A stretch of DNA of 64,000 nt from Roseimicrobium sp. ORNL1 (GTDB lineage: Bacteria; Verrucomicrobiota; Verrucomicrobiia; Verrucomicrobiales; Verrucomicrobiaceae): positions 7,068,001 to 7,132,000 of the forward strand of contig NZ_CP049143.1 of assembly GCF_011044495.1 (NCBI RefSeq). The letters run 5' to 3'. How positions within the stretch are numbered: the stretch's first letter is position 1; each line of letters opens with the position of its first letter. A program made the translations under genes and the position numbers. A model generated the notes under the pieces. That model searched no databases, was not told the origin of the DNA, and worked only from the letters and a program-made list of their open reading frames with translations. This document shows positions 25,038 to 34,285 of the stretch, in pieces.

Positions 25038-27659
25038 CTACTCCACGTAGAGAAACCGGTTCGAGCCCAGCAGCACCTGGCACAGACTTGCCAGGGCACG
25101 CCGCTCCAGTTCCTCGGGCTTCGCCGCGGCATTGGTTCCCTTCAACACCTTCGCCTGTTCCGTGAGATAAGAAGCCAGCGAATCGACTTCGGTGACAGCA
25201 TCCGGCACTCCGAATACCAACTGCCACGCCAGTGCCGCCTGCTTGCGCACATCACTCCCTGCTTCAGCACGCACCCGCTTCGCGAGGAAATCTGCCTGCT
25301 CCACCACAAACGCGCTGTTCATGAGCAGGAGGGATTGCGGCGCCACCGTGGAGCTATTGCGCAGCTCGCAGTTCGGTTCCATCTGTGGCGCGTCGAATAC
25401 TGCCAGCACCTGCGCCGGCAGGGAACGCTTTTGCGTGACATAGATGCTGCGTCGGAACAACTGCTCCGCCGGCAGCGGCTTGTCGGAGCCCACCACGGTC
25501 TGGTTGTTTTCATCCACCCGCACCGGCACCGGCGGACCGGCAGGCTGGGTGTTGAGTGTGCCGCACACGGCGAGTGTGGCGTCACGGATGACCTCGGCCT
25601 CGAGTCTGTGCACGGGATAGCGCCACAGTAAGGCGTTGGCCGGATCGCGTGCCTCGCCAGCAGGTGTCTTCTTCGAGCTCTGCCGATACGCGGCGGAGGT
25701 CATGATGAGGCGATGAAGCTTCTTCAGGCTCCATCCCTGCGTCATGAACTCACTAGCCAGCCAGTCCAGCAGTTCGGGATGGCTTGGCTTTTCCCCCTGA
25801 TGGCCAAAGTCGCCGGGAGTATTCACCAAACCGCGACCGAAGTGGTGCATCCAGAACCGGTTTACCAACACCCGCGCCAGCAGCGGATGTTTCCCACTGG
25901 TGAGGTGCTTCGCAAAGGCCAGTCTGCGCCCCGTGCCCGGCACTGCCGGATCATCCGCCATGAAGTCGAAGGGCTTGTCCGGACTCAGCACCGTGAGATC
26001 TCCCGGCCCTACCGCATCACCCGGAAGTTCGCGATTCCCCCGCATGAAGACCTGGGTCACAGGAATGGTCGTCTTGCTGCCGTAGGCCACTGGCTCCGCG
26101 AGCACACGGACAAAGTTTTCCTGCGGCTTCTTCGCCCGGATAGCGGCCGCTCGCGCCGCATTGTCATCCTGCATCTTTTTCAGGTCATTCTCGCGGCCGT
26201 ACTTGGCGAGAAAGAGATTCAAGATGCCCACCGAGGGCGTGACCTTGATGCCGGGATATTCCTCCACCAGCTTCTTCTGTTCTGCGGTCAGACTTTTGAC
26301 ATCCTTCTGAAACGCCAGTCCCGCTTCACGGCACTTCTGCTGCAGATCCGGCGCGAGCGCCTTCACCTCCTGCTCGAAGACCCAGTCGCGAAGCTCCACC
26401 AGCTGCGCCTGGAGTTCCTTCTCCACCTCCACCGCCTGCTTTTCCAACTCAGCGCTCGTCGCGCGCTCTGTCGTGGTCAGGAGGGATATGCGGCGCTGCC
26501 TCGGCTCGCGCCACTGCTTCCAGTCCAGCGCGGGTTCGAAGATGGCACGCAGCCGATAGAAGTCCTTCTGCAGGATGGGATCAAACCGGTGGTCGTGACA
26601 CTCCGCACAACCCACGGTCATGCCCATCAAAGAACTGCTCACGATCTTCACCGTCTCGGTGACGACTGCATTCTTCGCGAGATCCTTGTCCATGCGCTCG
26701 GTGCCCGTGCCATCCGGTGCCATGCGCAGGAATCCGGTCGCCGTCAGCTTGCGTGTCTGATCCGGTGTGAGATTCACCGGAGGCGAGGGGATCATCTCAT
26801 CGCCGGCGAGCTGCTCGCGGATGAACTCATCAAAGGGCAGATCCGCATTGAGTGACTGGATCACATAGTCGCGGTAGCGCCACGCATCATCGCGATCCGT
26901 GTCTTCATCGTTGTACCCCTCAGAGTCGGCATACCCCGCCACGTCCAGCCAATGACGTCCCCAGCGCTCGCCATAATGTGGAGACTCCAGCAGCCGGTCG
27001 ATCAGCTTCTCATAAGCATCGACTCGTGTGTCCTTCTCAAAAGCCTCCACTTCTTCTGCAGAGGGTGGCAGGCCAATGAGGTCGAATGACGCACGCCGGA
27101 TGAGCGTCGCCTTGTCTGCTTCGGCACCGAACTGAAGGCCTGCCTTCACCAGCCTCGCTCGCAGGAAGGCATCCACAGGATTCGCCTGCGCGCCCTCAGG
27201 CACCTTGGGATGCTTGATTGGTTGAAAGGCCCAGTACCCACGCTCCTCTTCGGAAATGACCGTTCCCGGTGCCAACACGGCAGGCTCCGCGCGCAAGGTC
27301 TTCGCACCTTCGGATATCCACTGCTCGATCTTCGCAATCTCTGCGTCCGGCAACTTCTTCCCACCCTTGGGCATGTCGCCGCTCTTAAGCTGCTCGATCA
27401 ACAGACTTTTGTGCGCGTCCCCCGAAATGATGGCCGGACCGCTCTCGCCACCCTTCTCCATGAGATGCTTCAGCCGCACATCAAGACCGCCTTTGATCTC
27501 CTTCTCCTCACCGTGGCAATGGAAGCAATGCGCCTTGAGAACAGGACGGATATCCCGTTCAAACATAAGGGGCGCTGCCTGTACGAAGCCACTTCCGGCC
27601 ATGCCAATGAGCGTGGCAGGAAGGGCGTGTAGAAACGAAAATGACCGCAGTTGTCGCAT
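25038..27659 (-). CDS. PSCyt1/DUF1549/DUF1553 cytochrome-like protein
   Basis: 873 residues with a signal peptide (MRQLRSFSFLHALPATLIGMAG). Domain 1 (residues ~30-120) is a planctomycete cytochrome c-like domain with heme motif CFHCH at ~45-49 and MPKGGKKLPDAEIAKIEQWI (Met as a possible axial ligand). Domain 2 (~160-380) is DUF1549/PSCyt2 with NPVDAFLRARL, RRASFDLIGLPPSAEEVEAF, RWGRHWLDVAGYADSEGYNDED. A coiled-coil insertion (~400-470) precedes DUF1553/PSD1 (~570-830) with RLAFAKHLTSGKHPLLARVLVNRFWMHHFGRGLVNTPGDFG and NSSTVAPQSLLLMNS. It is exported. These proteins usually accompany DUF1501 partners and are thought to act in polymer degradation. Confidence 0.94.
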   Translation of the reverse strand: MRQLRSFSFLHALPATLIGMAGSGFVQAAPLMFERDIRPVLKAHCFHCHGEEKEIKGGLDVRLKHLMEKGGESGPAIISGDAHKSLLIEQLKSGDMPKGGKKLPDAEIAKIEQWISEGAKTLRAEPAVLAPGTVISEEERGYWAFQPIKHPKVPEGAQANPVDAFLRARLVKAGLQFGAEADKATLIRRASFDLIGLPPSAEEVEAFEKDTRVDAYEKLIDRLLESPHYGERWGRHWLDVAGYADSEGYNDEDTDRDDAWRYRDYVIQSLNADLPFDEFIREQLAGDEMIPSPPVNLTPDQTRKLTATGFLRMAPDGTGTERMDKDLAKNAVVTETVKIVSSSLMGMTVGCAECHDHRFDPILQKDFYRLRAIFEPALDWKQWREPRQRRISLLTTTERATSAELEKQAVEVEKELQAQLVELRDWVFEQEVKALAPDLQQKCREAGLAFQKDVKSLTAEQKKLVEEYPGIKVTPSVGILNLFLAKYGRENDLKKMQDDNAARAAAIRAKKPQENFVRVLAEPVAYGSKTTIPVTQVFMRGNRELPGDAVGPGDLTVLSPDKPFDFMADDPAVPGTGRRLAFAKHLTSGKHPLLARVLVNRFWMHHFGRGLVNTPGDFGHQGEKPSHPELLDWLASEFMTQGWSLKKLHRLIMTSAAYRQSSKKTPAGEARDPANALLWRYPVHRLEAEVIRDATLAVCGTLNTQPAGPPVPVRVDENNQTVVGSDKPLPAEQLFRRSIYVTQKRSLPAQVLAVFDAPQMEPNCELRNSSTVAPQSLLLMNSAFVVEQADFLAKRVRAEAGSDVRKQAALAWQLVFGVPDAVTEVDSLASYLTEQAKVLKGTNAAAKPEELERRALASLCQVLLGSNRFLYVE

Positions 27660-27727
27660 GTGATTTGAAGCGACAAACTACGGTCCAAAGCCCTCCGCCC
27701 TTTCGAGGCGGACGCGCACGAGGCCGG

Positions 27728-29245
27728 CTACACCGTGATCTCCGGCACCACAAACGGCGCACGGTATTCACGCGTGAGCAGCTTCGCCGCTGCATCATTG
27801 CCCACTGCCTTCTCCGTCTTCGGATCAAAATTCAACACGGGACCGAGGGTGAGCGGCGTGGCATTCAAGTCGACGCCATTCGCCTGCAGATGTGCCAGCA
27901 CTCGATCGAGGGTCTCACTGGCGCCAGCATCAGCGCTGATGGCCTGCTTGATTTCATCCACGCTCTTCTTCGCACCGAGCTGGTGGGAGATGTTCGCGGT
28001 ATGGCACAATGCCGCGCTGATGTGGCCCTCCTGCACCTCGGCAGTCAGATCCTCGCGCTTCCGGCTACGCACCGCCTTGATGAAGTTCTCAAAGTGGCTG
28101 GTCGCACCGTCCCACTTCTTCAGTTCCTTGCCATCCTTGTCATAGGCGATGGCGCTGTCGTAGTTCGGTACCAGCACGTGGCCGCCCTCGCAGTGGATCA
28201 CCACGCCGATCTGGCCACCCATGAAATCGTCCATGTCCGCGCCGTCTTTGATCTTCTCTTTTTCCTTTTCTTTGTCCTTCTCGGCACCCTTCGGAACTTC
28301 GATCTCCCTGGTCTTCGGAAGTCCGCGCACTTCAAAGATCAGCGGAGCCGCGGCATAGGCCTGGTAGATGATCTGGGTATTCGGTGTCTCACCATCGTCT
28401 TCGTATCCCAGGCGACCACCCACACTCCACACGCGAGGCGCGATTTCGTTTTCTCCGAGGAACCACCGGGCAATATCCATCTGATGCACACCCTGGTTGC
28501 CCAGGTCGCCATTGCCATACGCCCACTGCCAGTGCCAGTCGTAGTCCAGCTTCTTGCGATGGATGGGCGCCACCTGCGCCGGGCCGAACCACAAATCAAG
28601 ATCCACTCCCTCCGGCGCCGGCAGTGGTCCCTTGGCCTTGCCAATGGTCTTGCGCCGCTTGTAACACAGGCCGCGCGCGATCTTGATCTTGCCCAGGTTC
28701 CCCGCCTTCACCCACTGCACTGCATCGCGAATGCCACTGCTGCTGCGGATCTGGGAACCGGTTTGCGCGATGCGATCATACTTGCGCGCGGCGTTCACGA
28801 GCTGTCGGCCTTCCCAGACATTGTGCGAGACGGGCTTCTCCACGTACACATCCTTGCCCGCCTGCATGGCCCAGATACCGGCCAGCGAGTGCCAGTGATT
28901 CGGCGTGGCAATGCTGATGGCATCGATGTCCTTGTTCTCAAGGAGCTTCCGGATGTCCTGATACGTTTGCACCTCCTGGCCCTGCGCCTTGAAGGCATCC
29001 GCCTGCTTGGCCAGCGCAGCCTTGTTCACATCGCACAGCGCCGCCACGCGCACGCCTTTGATCTCAGAGAAAGACTTGATGTGTTCCGCACCGCGTCCGC
29101 GGAAGCCGACCACGGCGACATTGATGACATCATTTGCACTGCTGCCGCCACCCTTCCCACAAGAGGTCAGGCCTTTGGAAATGAAAAAGGAACCGCCCGC
29201 GATTGCGGACTGCCTGAGGAAGCGGCGGCGGGATGTTTGGGTCAT
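27728..29245 (-). CDS. Gfo/Idh/MocA family oxidoreductase (Tat-exported, possible lipoprotein)
   Basis: 505 residues. A Tat signal (SRRRFLRQSAIAGGSFF) is followed by LTSC, so it may be a lipoprotein. The Rossmann domain has INVAVVGFRGRGAEH (NAD(P)-binding GxGxxG variant), and the family motif VYVEKPVSHNVWEG carries the catalytic Lys. The C-terminal domain includes WFGPAQVAPIHRKKLDYDWHWQWAYGNGDLGNQGVHQMDIARWFLG, typical of secreted Planctomycetes/Verrucomicrobia members. An insertion rich in Lys/Glu (KDKEKEKEKIKDG) is unusual. It likely oxidises or reduces a sugar or polyol in the periplasm; the substrate is unknown. Same strand as and upstream of the PSCyt1 gene. Confidence 0.92.
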   Translation of the reverse strand: MTQTSRRRFLRQSAIAGGSFFISKGLTSCGKGGGSSANDVINVAVVGFRGRGAEHIKSFSEIKGVRVAALCDVNKAALAKQADAFKAQGQEVQTYQDIRKLLENKDIDAISIATPNHWHSLAGIWAMQAGKDVYVEKPVSHNVWEGRQLVNAARKYDRIAQTGSQIRSSSGIRDAVQWVKAGNLGKIKIARGLCYKRRKTIGKAKGPLPAPEGVDLDLWFGPAQVAPIHRKKLDYDWHWQWAYGNGDLGNQGVHQMDIARWFLGENEIAPRVWSVGGRLGYEDDGETPNTQIIYQAYAAAPLIFEVRGLPKTREIEVPKGAEKDKEKEKEKIKDGADMDDFMGGQIGVVIHCEGGHVLVPNYDSAIAYDKDGKELKKWDGATSHFENFIKAVRSRKREDLTAEVQEGHISAALCHTANISHQLGAKKSVDEIKQAISADAGASETLDRVLAHLQANGVDLNATPLTLGPVLNFDPKTEKAVGNDAAAKLLTREYRAPFVVPEITV

Positions 29246-29254
29246 GGGCGACCC

Positions 29255-30367
29255 TTACAATCCGGCAGCAGCTTTGTAATCAAAAAATTCCAGCCCATGC
29301 GCCTCTGCGATGGCGTGGTGAGTCACCTTTCCTTCGAAAAGATTCAAGCCTCCCAGGAGATTCGGGTCCCGCTTGAAGGCCTTCGGCACGCCATGGTCCG
29401 CCAGGGTCTCAATGTAACGATACGTCACATTCGTCAGCGCCTGCGTGGCGGTGCGCGCATACGCAGCAGGCATGTTCGCCACGCAGTAGTGAATCACATC
29501 CTCCTCCACATAGATGGGGTCCTGGTGCGTGGTGGCGCGGGAAGTCTCCGCGCAGCCGCCCTGGTCGATCGCGATGTCCACAAACACACTGCCCGGCTTC
29601 ATCACCCGCATCATCTCGCGGTTGATGAGCTTGGGTGCCTTGGAGCCCGGCACCAGCACGGCTCCAATGAGCAAATCCACATCCGGCAGCATGTCGAGGA
29701 TGTGGGCCTGATTGGAGTAGAGCGTGTGCGCCGTGCTCAGGGTGATGTCCAGGAAGCGCATGCGCTCCACATCCACCTCCAAGATGGTCACATCCGCGCC
29801 CAGTCCCGTAGCCATGCGTGCTGCATTCACCCCAGCGGTGCCACCTCCGATGACGACCACTTTTCCTGGCAGCACTCCCGGCACGCCGCCGAGCAACACC
29901 CCGCAGCCGCCCTCGTGTTTCGCCAGGAAATAGCCACCGACCAGCACGCTCATGCGGCCCGCGATTTCGCTCATGGGCTCCAGGAGCGGCAATCGGCGAT
30001 TCACCTCCACTGTCTCGTATGCAATGCAGGTGGCGCCCGAGCGCATGAGCGCCTCTGTGAGTGGCTTGCTGGCGGCCAGGTGCAGATAGGTAAAAAGGAT
30101 CTGGCCGGGACGCAGCAGCGGATACTCCTCCGCCAGCGGCTCCTTCACCTTCACGATCAAGTCAGCCTGGGCGAAGACTTCCGCATGCGCGCCCACCACC
30201 ACGGCGCCGGCCCGCTCGTAATCGGCATCAGGAAAGCCCGAGCCAAAGCCCGCATTCGACTCCACCACCACCTGATGCCCACGCTTGATGAGCTGGTAGG
30301 CAGCGCTGGGGAGCAGCGCAACGCGGTTTTCCTGCGGTTTAATCTCCTTGGGTACACCGATGATCAT
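29255..30367 (-). CDS. ald: Alanine dehydrogenase
   Basis: 370 residues, normal for Ald. It interconverts L-alanine and pyruvate plus ammonia with NAD. Hallmarks: opening [21 protein letters not shown] (substrate Arg), KVKEPL (catalytic Lys), [10 protein letters not shown] (His at the active site), [28 protein letters not shown] (NAD Rossmann loop), and [23 protein letters not shown] (catalytic Asp). The stop lies 9 nt before the Gfo/Idh/MocA start, so the two may share a transcript. Cytoplasmic; often used for ammonium assimilation or alanine use. Confidence 0.96.
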   Translation of the reverse strand: MIIGVPKEIKPQENRVALLPSAAYQLIKRGHQVVVESNAGFGSGFPDADYERAGAVVVGAHAEVFAQADLIVKVKEPLAEEYPLLRPGQILFTYLHLAASKPLTEALMRSGATCIAYETVEVNRRLPLLEPMSEIAGRMSVLVGGYFLAKHEGGCGVLLGGVPGVLPGKVVVIGGGTAGVNAARMATGLGADVTILEVDVERMRFLDITLSTAHTLYSNQAHILDMLPDVDLLIGAVLVPGSKAPKLINREMMRVMKPGSVFVDIAIDQGGCAETSRATTHQDPIYVEEDVIHYCVANMPAAYARTATQALTNVTYRYIETLADHGVPKAFKRDPNLLGGLNLFEGKVTHHAIAEAHGLEFFDYKAAAGL

Positions 30368-30468
30368 GGCTCAAAACTCAATGAGAACGTTTTCAGAGGC
30401 GAGGAAAAAAAGACGAACCTTCAGAGACACTGACCACGGTCGCGTCCCCTTCGCTCAATCACACCCTA

Positions 30469-31416
30469 TCACGCCAGTTCCGGCACCGGAGTGGGAAGGG
30501 CCTTGCCGTTGAAGTACGCGGAAAGATTCGCCACCACGAGATCCGCCATGGCCTTGCGAGTTTCCATGGTGCCGCTGCCCACATGCGGGAGCAGCACCAC
30601 ATTCTCCATCTTGAGGAGCTTCTTCGGCACATACGGTTCGTCTGCGTACACATCCAATCCCGCGCCTTTGATGAATCCACCTTGCAGCGCGCTGATGAGC
30701 GCATTCTCATCGACCACGGAGCCACGTGCGATATTGATCAAGGTCCCCTCCGACCCGAGGGCGAAAAGGACCTGCGCATTCACCAGGTTTTTGGTCTGCT
30801 CCCCGCCGGGGCACGCGACGATGAGGTAGTGGCACCACGCCGCCATCTCCGCCGGAGAGAGGAAATACTGATACGGGACGTCCGCCTGCTTCTCGCGGGA
30901 GCAATAGCCCACCTGCATGCCAATCGCCTCCAGTCGCCGCGCAACCGCCTTGCCAATGCGCCCCAGGCCGAGAATGCCGGCCCGCTTTCCTCCAGGCTTG
31001 CTGGTCAGTTCAAAGTTCCCCCGCGCCCACAGGCCTGCCTGGAGAAACTTGTTGGCCGGCACCAGCTTGCGAGCGGTCATGAGCACCAGCGCCAGAGCGA
31101 TGTCCGCCACGTCCTCCGTCAGCACATCGGGGGTATTCGTCACACGGATGCCGCGCTGCCGGCAATAGTCGAGCGGTACGCCGTCATATCCCACGCCAAA
31201 GACACTGATGATCTGCAGGGAAGGAAGATCCTTGAGCAGGGAGAGATGATAGGTCGTGCCCCCCGCCCCAATGATGGCACGGATATTCGTCCCGTGCGCA
31301 TTGAGCAGTTCGTCCCTATCTTTCGAATGGTGCCAGTCATGGCAGACGAACTCCTCTCTCAATGGCGCGAGAAGGAGATCCGGCAACGGAGCCAGCAAGA
31401 GCACTTCAGGCTTCAC
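30469..31416 (-). CDS. D-isomer-specific 2-hydroxyacid dehydrogenase
   Basis: 315 residues from a GTG start at 31416. NAD-binding loop GILGLGRIGKAVARRLEAIG, catalytic Arg in LINIARGSVVDENAL, Glu in GLDVYADEP, and His in VVLLPHVGSGT are all present. The substrate-binding region includes IISVFGVGYDGVPLDYCRQRGIRVTNTPDV, like hydroxypyruvate/glyoxylate reductases (GhrB-like). It would reduce a 2-oxoacid to a D-2-hydroxyacid. It lies 101 nt upstream of ald on the same strand. The substrate cannot be set from sequence. Confidence 0.93.
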   Translation of the reverse strand: MKPEVLLLAPLPDLLLAPLREEFVCHDWHHSKDRDELLNAHGTNIRAIIGAGGTTYHLSLLKDLPSLQIISVFGVGYDGVPLDYCRQRGIRVTNTPDVLTEDVADIALALVLMTARKLVPANKFLQAGLWARGNFELTSKPGGKRAGILGLGRIGKAVARRLEAIGMQVGYCSREKQADVPYQYFLSPAEMAAWCHYLIVACPGGEQTKNLVNAQVLFALGSEGTLINIARGSVVDENALISALQGGFIKGAGLDVYADEPYVPKKLLKMENVVLLPHVGSGTMETRKAMADLVVANLSAYFNGKALPTPVPELA

Positions 31417-31445
31417 AAGTGAACATGCCTCCTATCTAAGGCGAC

Positions 31446-31470
31446 GCGAGGGAACTTTATCCCTCGCTTT
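31446..31470 (+). other. Intergenic hairpin of uncertain role
   Basis: Perfect 8-bp stem (GCGAGGGA at 31446-31453 with TCCCTCGC at 31460-31467), six-base loop, and TTTAAT after. No gene on the plus strand ends here, so it may be a stem in the 5' leader of the minus-strand dehydrogenase gene, or a remnant. The 270 bases 31417-31686 are otherwise AT-richer and hold no gene I can support. Confidence 0.35.
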
Positions 31471-31686
31471 AATATGAACCAGCTTCTGAATTTCGTCATT
31501 AAACATCACAAAAATACGCACCGTCCACGGCCATCTATTTCATTTGCCAGCAGGGAAGCTGACGCCGACGATCTGTCCCAGAAATTGATATTCGGGACAA
31601 TAAGGCGAATAGGCCACGCATCCGTGCCGTCGAACCCGGACGATCTCTTTTTGCCCCTGATCTGAAACCCCCACCTGCCCATCGCC

Positions 31687-32472
31687 ATGAATCACCCCAC
31701 CAGCACCCTGCGGGGACTGCTCGCCGCCCTGGTCGCCAGCGCGGTCCTGCCTGCGGTCACTGCCTCCGCCGAGGACCGCTTCCGCATCCCCCTGCCACCG
31801 CCTCCTGGGGAGGTGATTCGCGATGTTCGTGGCTTCATTCACAACATCGGACGCGGCATCAAACGCGGCACCCAGAAGGCCTTCAACGATCCACGGGAAT
31901 CCGATGAGCGCGAACGCGACCTGCCCCGCCCCCGCCGGGACCAGGGGCCCACCGGCGAGTGGGACGGAAAGTTCTATCCAGACGAATACGACAAGCGTGG
32001 CGCACGCACGCCGCAAGACCGGCAGGCACTGCCGCCGCGTGACATTCCAGCAGGCCCTGGCGGCTGGACCAGCGAAGAACAGCTCCAACGCGAGGCTGCT
32101 TCACGGGATGCGGCCCGGAATTATCAGCCCTCGGAAATGCCTCCCGGCACATCCGGCGCGACCAGGAAAAAGAACACCCTGCCTCCTTCGGAAGGCGTTC
32201 GCACCCCCACCCCGCCCCCTCAAACTTCACCCAGCCACAAGGAAGGTGGCGTGAAGGAAAGCGCCCCGCCTTCCAACACTGCGACCACGACACCCAAGCC
32301 GGCAGCACCTTCCACCGACGTGCAATACGGCTCCCCGGTGCCCGGCAAGCAGGGCCTGGTTTATCCACCGGGCGTCGAGAAGAAGCCTGAGAACATGGTG
32401 GACGTGGCCGATTTCAAACCCGGCCAGCTCGTGCGCAATCCGCGTAACGGCGAGCTGTTCAGGGTGCCTTAA
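31687..32472 (+). CDS. Secreted Pro-rich protein of unknown function
   Basis: 261 residues with a signal peptide (MNHPTSTLRGLLAALVASAVLPAVTASA). The mature part is strongly hydrophilic and Pro/Arg/Ser-rich with little regular structure (DPRESDERERDLPRPRRDQGP, PPPQTSPSHKEGG), and its C-terminus has a short ordered segment (VQYGSPVPGKQGLVYPPGVEKKPENMVDVADFKPGQLVRNPRNGELFRVP). The end is shared in style with Verrucomicrobia proteins I have seen listed as hypothetical. It probably sits in the envelope as a flexible linker; no enzymatic motif. Confidence 0.72.
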   Translation: MNHPTSTLRGLLAALVASAVLPAVTASAEDRFRIPLPPPPGEVIRDVRGFIHNIGRGIKRGTQKAFNDPRESDERERDLPRPRRDQGPTGEWDGKFYPDEYDKRGARTPQDRQALPPRDIPAGPGGWTSEEQLQREAASRDAARNYQPSEMPPGTSGATRKKNTLPPSEGVRTPTPPPQTSPSHKEGGVKESAPPSNTATTTPKPAAPSTDVQYGSPVPGKQGLVYPPGVEKKPENMVDVADFKPGQLVRNPRNGELFRVP

Positions 32473-32490
32473 CGTTTTCGTTATTCTTCG

Positions 32491-32508
32491 GGAACGACGG
32501 TTCCTTTT
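32491..32508 (+). terminator. Intrinsic terminator after the Pro-rich gene
   Basis: GGAAC/GTTCC 5-bp stem with GACG loop (32491-32504) followed by TTTT, 18 bases after the stop of the 31687 gene and overlapping the end of the convergent DUF4407 gene. A short stem, so moderate confidence. Confidence 0.55.
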
Positions 32509-34213
32509 ACGCGCTGATCCGCGACGGCGTCTCCTCATGGAAGAAGAGCTCCATGCGGCGGCGCATGTCGCGGTAGAAGGCCTGGGCCATTTCTTCCACC
32601 ATCGCGGCCTTGCTCCCATCCTGTGTGGCGACAAGTTCCCGTTCACGACGGATGCGCTCATCGAAAGCGCGCTCCAATTCGAGAAGGTGCTCGAGAAACT
32701 CCTTGGCCGCTCGTGAGCGATCTACGCCTTCGATAAGCGCATGCTCGAGCGGCTTGTTCCGGGTGAGATGCAGCAAGCGGCCCTCGGAGAGTCCTTCCAT
32801 GTAGCGGTTATAGCTCTTCAGGAAGGCGAGGCGTTCCTTGTCGAAGCGCACCTCATCCTGATCCAGCAGCGTGTCATAGGGACCCGGCTTGGAGAAAAAT
32901 TTCACCACCAGCGGGATGGTGTCCACGAGCATGAAAAGCGCCGTCAGCACCGCATAAGCGATCAGGGCGAACCGGCCACCCTCGGCATCATTCTCAAAGA
33001 GCGCATGCAGGGCCTTGGTCTGTGTGAGGATGTCGCGGCGGGGCTCGGCGCGGATGGCTGCCACGCGCTGCTGCTCATCCTGCTGCAGCTTCATGAGTTC
33101 TCCAGCGAAGCTCTTGGATTGTTCCAGCTTGGCATCGATCTGGGCGCGCAGCGTGGCACGAATGCCATTCTGCTGCTCCACAAACGAATCCGCCTGCTGC
33201 TGCTGCACCTGCTGCTTCAAACCTTCCAGGCGCTGCTGATCGAGCTGGGACTTGCGAAGGACTTCGGCAGCGGCCACTTCTGCCTGCGTGGTGAGCGACT
33301 GCTCCGTGCTGGCCACATCCGCGCGAAGCTGGTTGAGCTGGGTGGTGAAGGACTCCAGCAATCCCGAGAGGCGCTTGGATTCATCACGCCGCCACGCGAG
33401 CTGGTCTGCCTGGATGCTCTTGGCGCGGGGTCCGAGACCGATGATGCCGCTGCGCTGGCCGTTGAGTTCACGCTCAAATTCCTTCTGCCAGAAATCCAGT
33501 TCCCCCTGCAGCTTGGTGGCCTGCTCGTTGAGCGAGGTGATTTCCTTTTCAATGGTGGTGATCTTCTCACGACCCGGCGCGGTGGCATCCGCAATCTTCT
33601 TGTCGAGCTCCTGCTTGGCCTTGGCCTCTTCGGCCGTCATGGGTTTGGCTGCACCCGGCAGCGCATCCTGGACGAGGAACTTGGCATTGAAGGTCTCATC
33701 CCATTGTTTGCGCTGGGTCGCGACTTCAGCATCGAGCGCTGCTATCTTCGCCTCCACCGCCTTCTTGTTGGCATCGAATTCCTTCCTCGCGGCCGCAATG
33801 TCCGCATCGCGTTGTTTTTCGATGCTGGTATTAATGGTGTCGCGGAACAGCAGCAGCGCCAGCGGGTGCGAAATGGAAAGACCCATCAAGGCGGCCACCA
33901 CGATGCGCAGGCTGAACTGGGCGAGCTTGCGGAAAAAACTTTGATAGGCCCGATAGGTAGCCAGCAAGGCCCGGTCCACCGTGAGGATGATGAACGCCCA
34001 CACCATCGACACCGCAGCGATCACGCGCCAGTCATCCGTGAGTGTGGAGAGGGCATACGCCGCGGCTACGGCGGCGAAGGCACTGGGCACCAGCACCGTG
34101 GCGCCAAAGGCCACGTACTTCCGACGTTCCCACGAGGGGCACTCGGCGAGGCTTTCATCACTGGCTCCCGATAACCAGAAAAACAGGCGGGTCACAGGCC
34201 CTGGCGGCTTCAT
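32507..34213 (-). CDS. DUF4407 domain membrane protein with long coiled coil
   Basis: 568 residues. DUF4407 features include RLFFWLSGASDESLAECPSWERRKYVAFGATVLVPSAFAAVAAAYALS, then FIILTVDRALLATY and FRKLAQFSLRIVVAALMGLSISHPLALLLF: four membrane segments with short loops. A coiled coil of ~250 residues (~140-390) rich in Glu/Lys/Gln (KEFDANKKAVEAKIAAL, KLQGELDFWQKEFERELNGQ) follows, then a last membrane segment (FALIAYAVLTALFMLVDTIPLVVKFF) and a cytoplasmic tail with a helical EHLLELERAFDERIRRERELV. Members are widespread but uncharacterised; the coiled coil suggests a scaffold in the cytoplasm or periplasm. Confidence 0.88.
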   Translation of the reverse strand: MKPPGPVTRLFFWLSGASDESLAECPSWERRKYVAFGATVLVPSAFAAVAAAYALSTLTDDWRVIAAVSMVWAFIILTVDRALLATYRAYQSFFRKLAQFSLRIVVAALMGLSISHPLALLLFRDTINTSIEKQRDADIAAARKEFDANKKAVEAKIAALDAEVATQRKQWDETFNAKFLVQDALPGAAKPMTAEEAKAKQELDKKIADATAPGREKITTIEKEITSLNEQATKLQGELDFWQKEFERELNGQRSGIIGLGPRAKSIQADQLAWRRDESKRLSGLLESFTTQLNQLRADVASTEQSLTTQAEVAAAEVLRKSQLDQQRLEGLKQQVQQQQADSFVEQQNGIRATLRAQIDAKLEQSKSFAGELMKLQQDEQQRVAAIRAEPRRDILTQTKALHALFENDAEGGRFALIAYAVLTALFMLVDTIPLVVKFFSKPGPYDTLLDQDEVRFDKERLAFLKSYNRYMEGLSEGRLLHLTRNKPLEHALIEGVDRSRAAKEFLEHLLELERAFDERIRRERELVATQDGSKAAMVEEMAQAFYRDMRRRMELFFHEETPSRISA

Positions 34214-34285
34214 GCGCGAAGATCTACCCCATGTCCCTGCAAATGCGAGATCAATCCAAGGCCATGGCCATAGGCAGGCCTCTCC

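Noticed and set aside
25713-26855. A 380-codon open frame on the plus strand
   Set aside because: Antisense to the PSCyt1/DUF1553 gene and without any domain pattern.
27641-30433. A 930-codon open frame on the plus strand
   Set aside because: It lies antisense to the Gfo/Idh/MocA and alanine dehydrogenase genes, which have strong motifs. Its product is rich in His/Arg/Leu without any domain pattern, typical of a GC-driven shadow frame.
32741-34174. A 477-codon open frame on the plus strand
   Set aside because: Antisense to the DUF4407 coiled-coil gene, whose Glu/Gln/Lys codons leave the opposite strand open.
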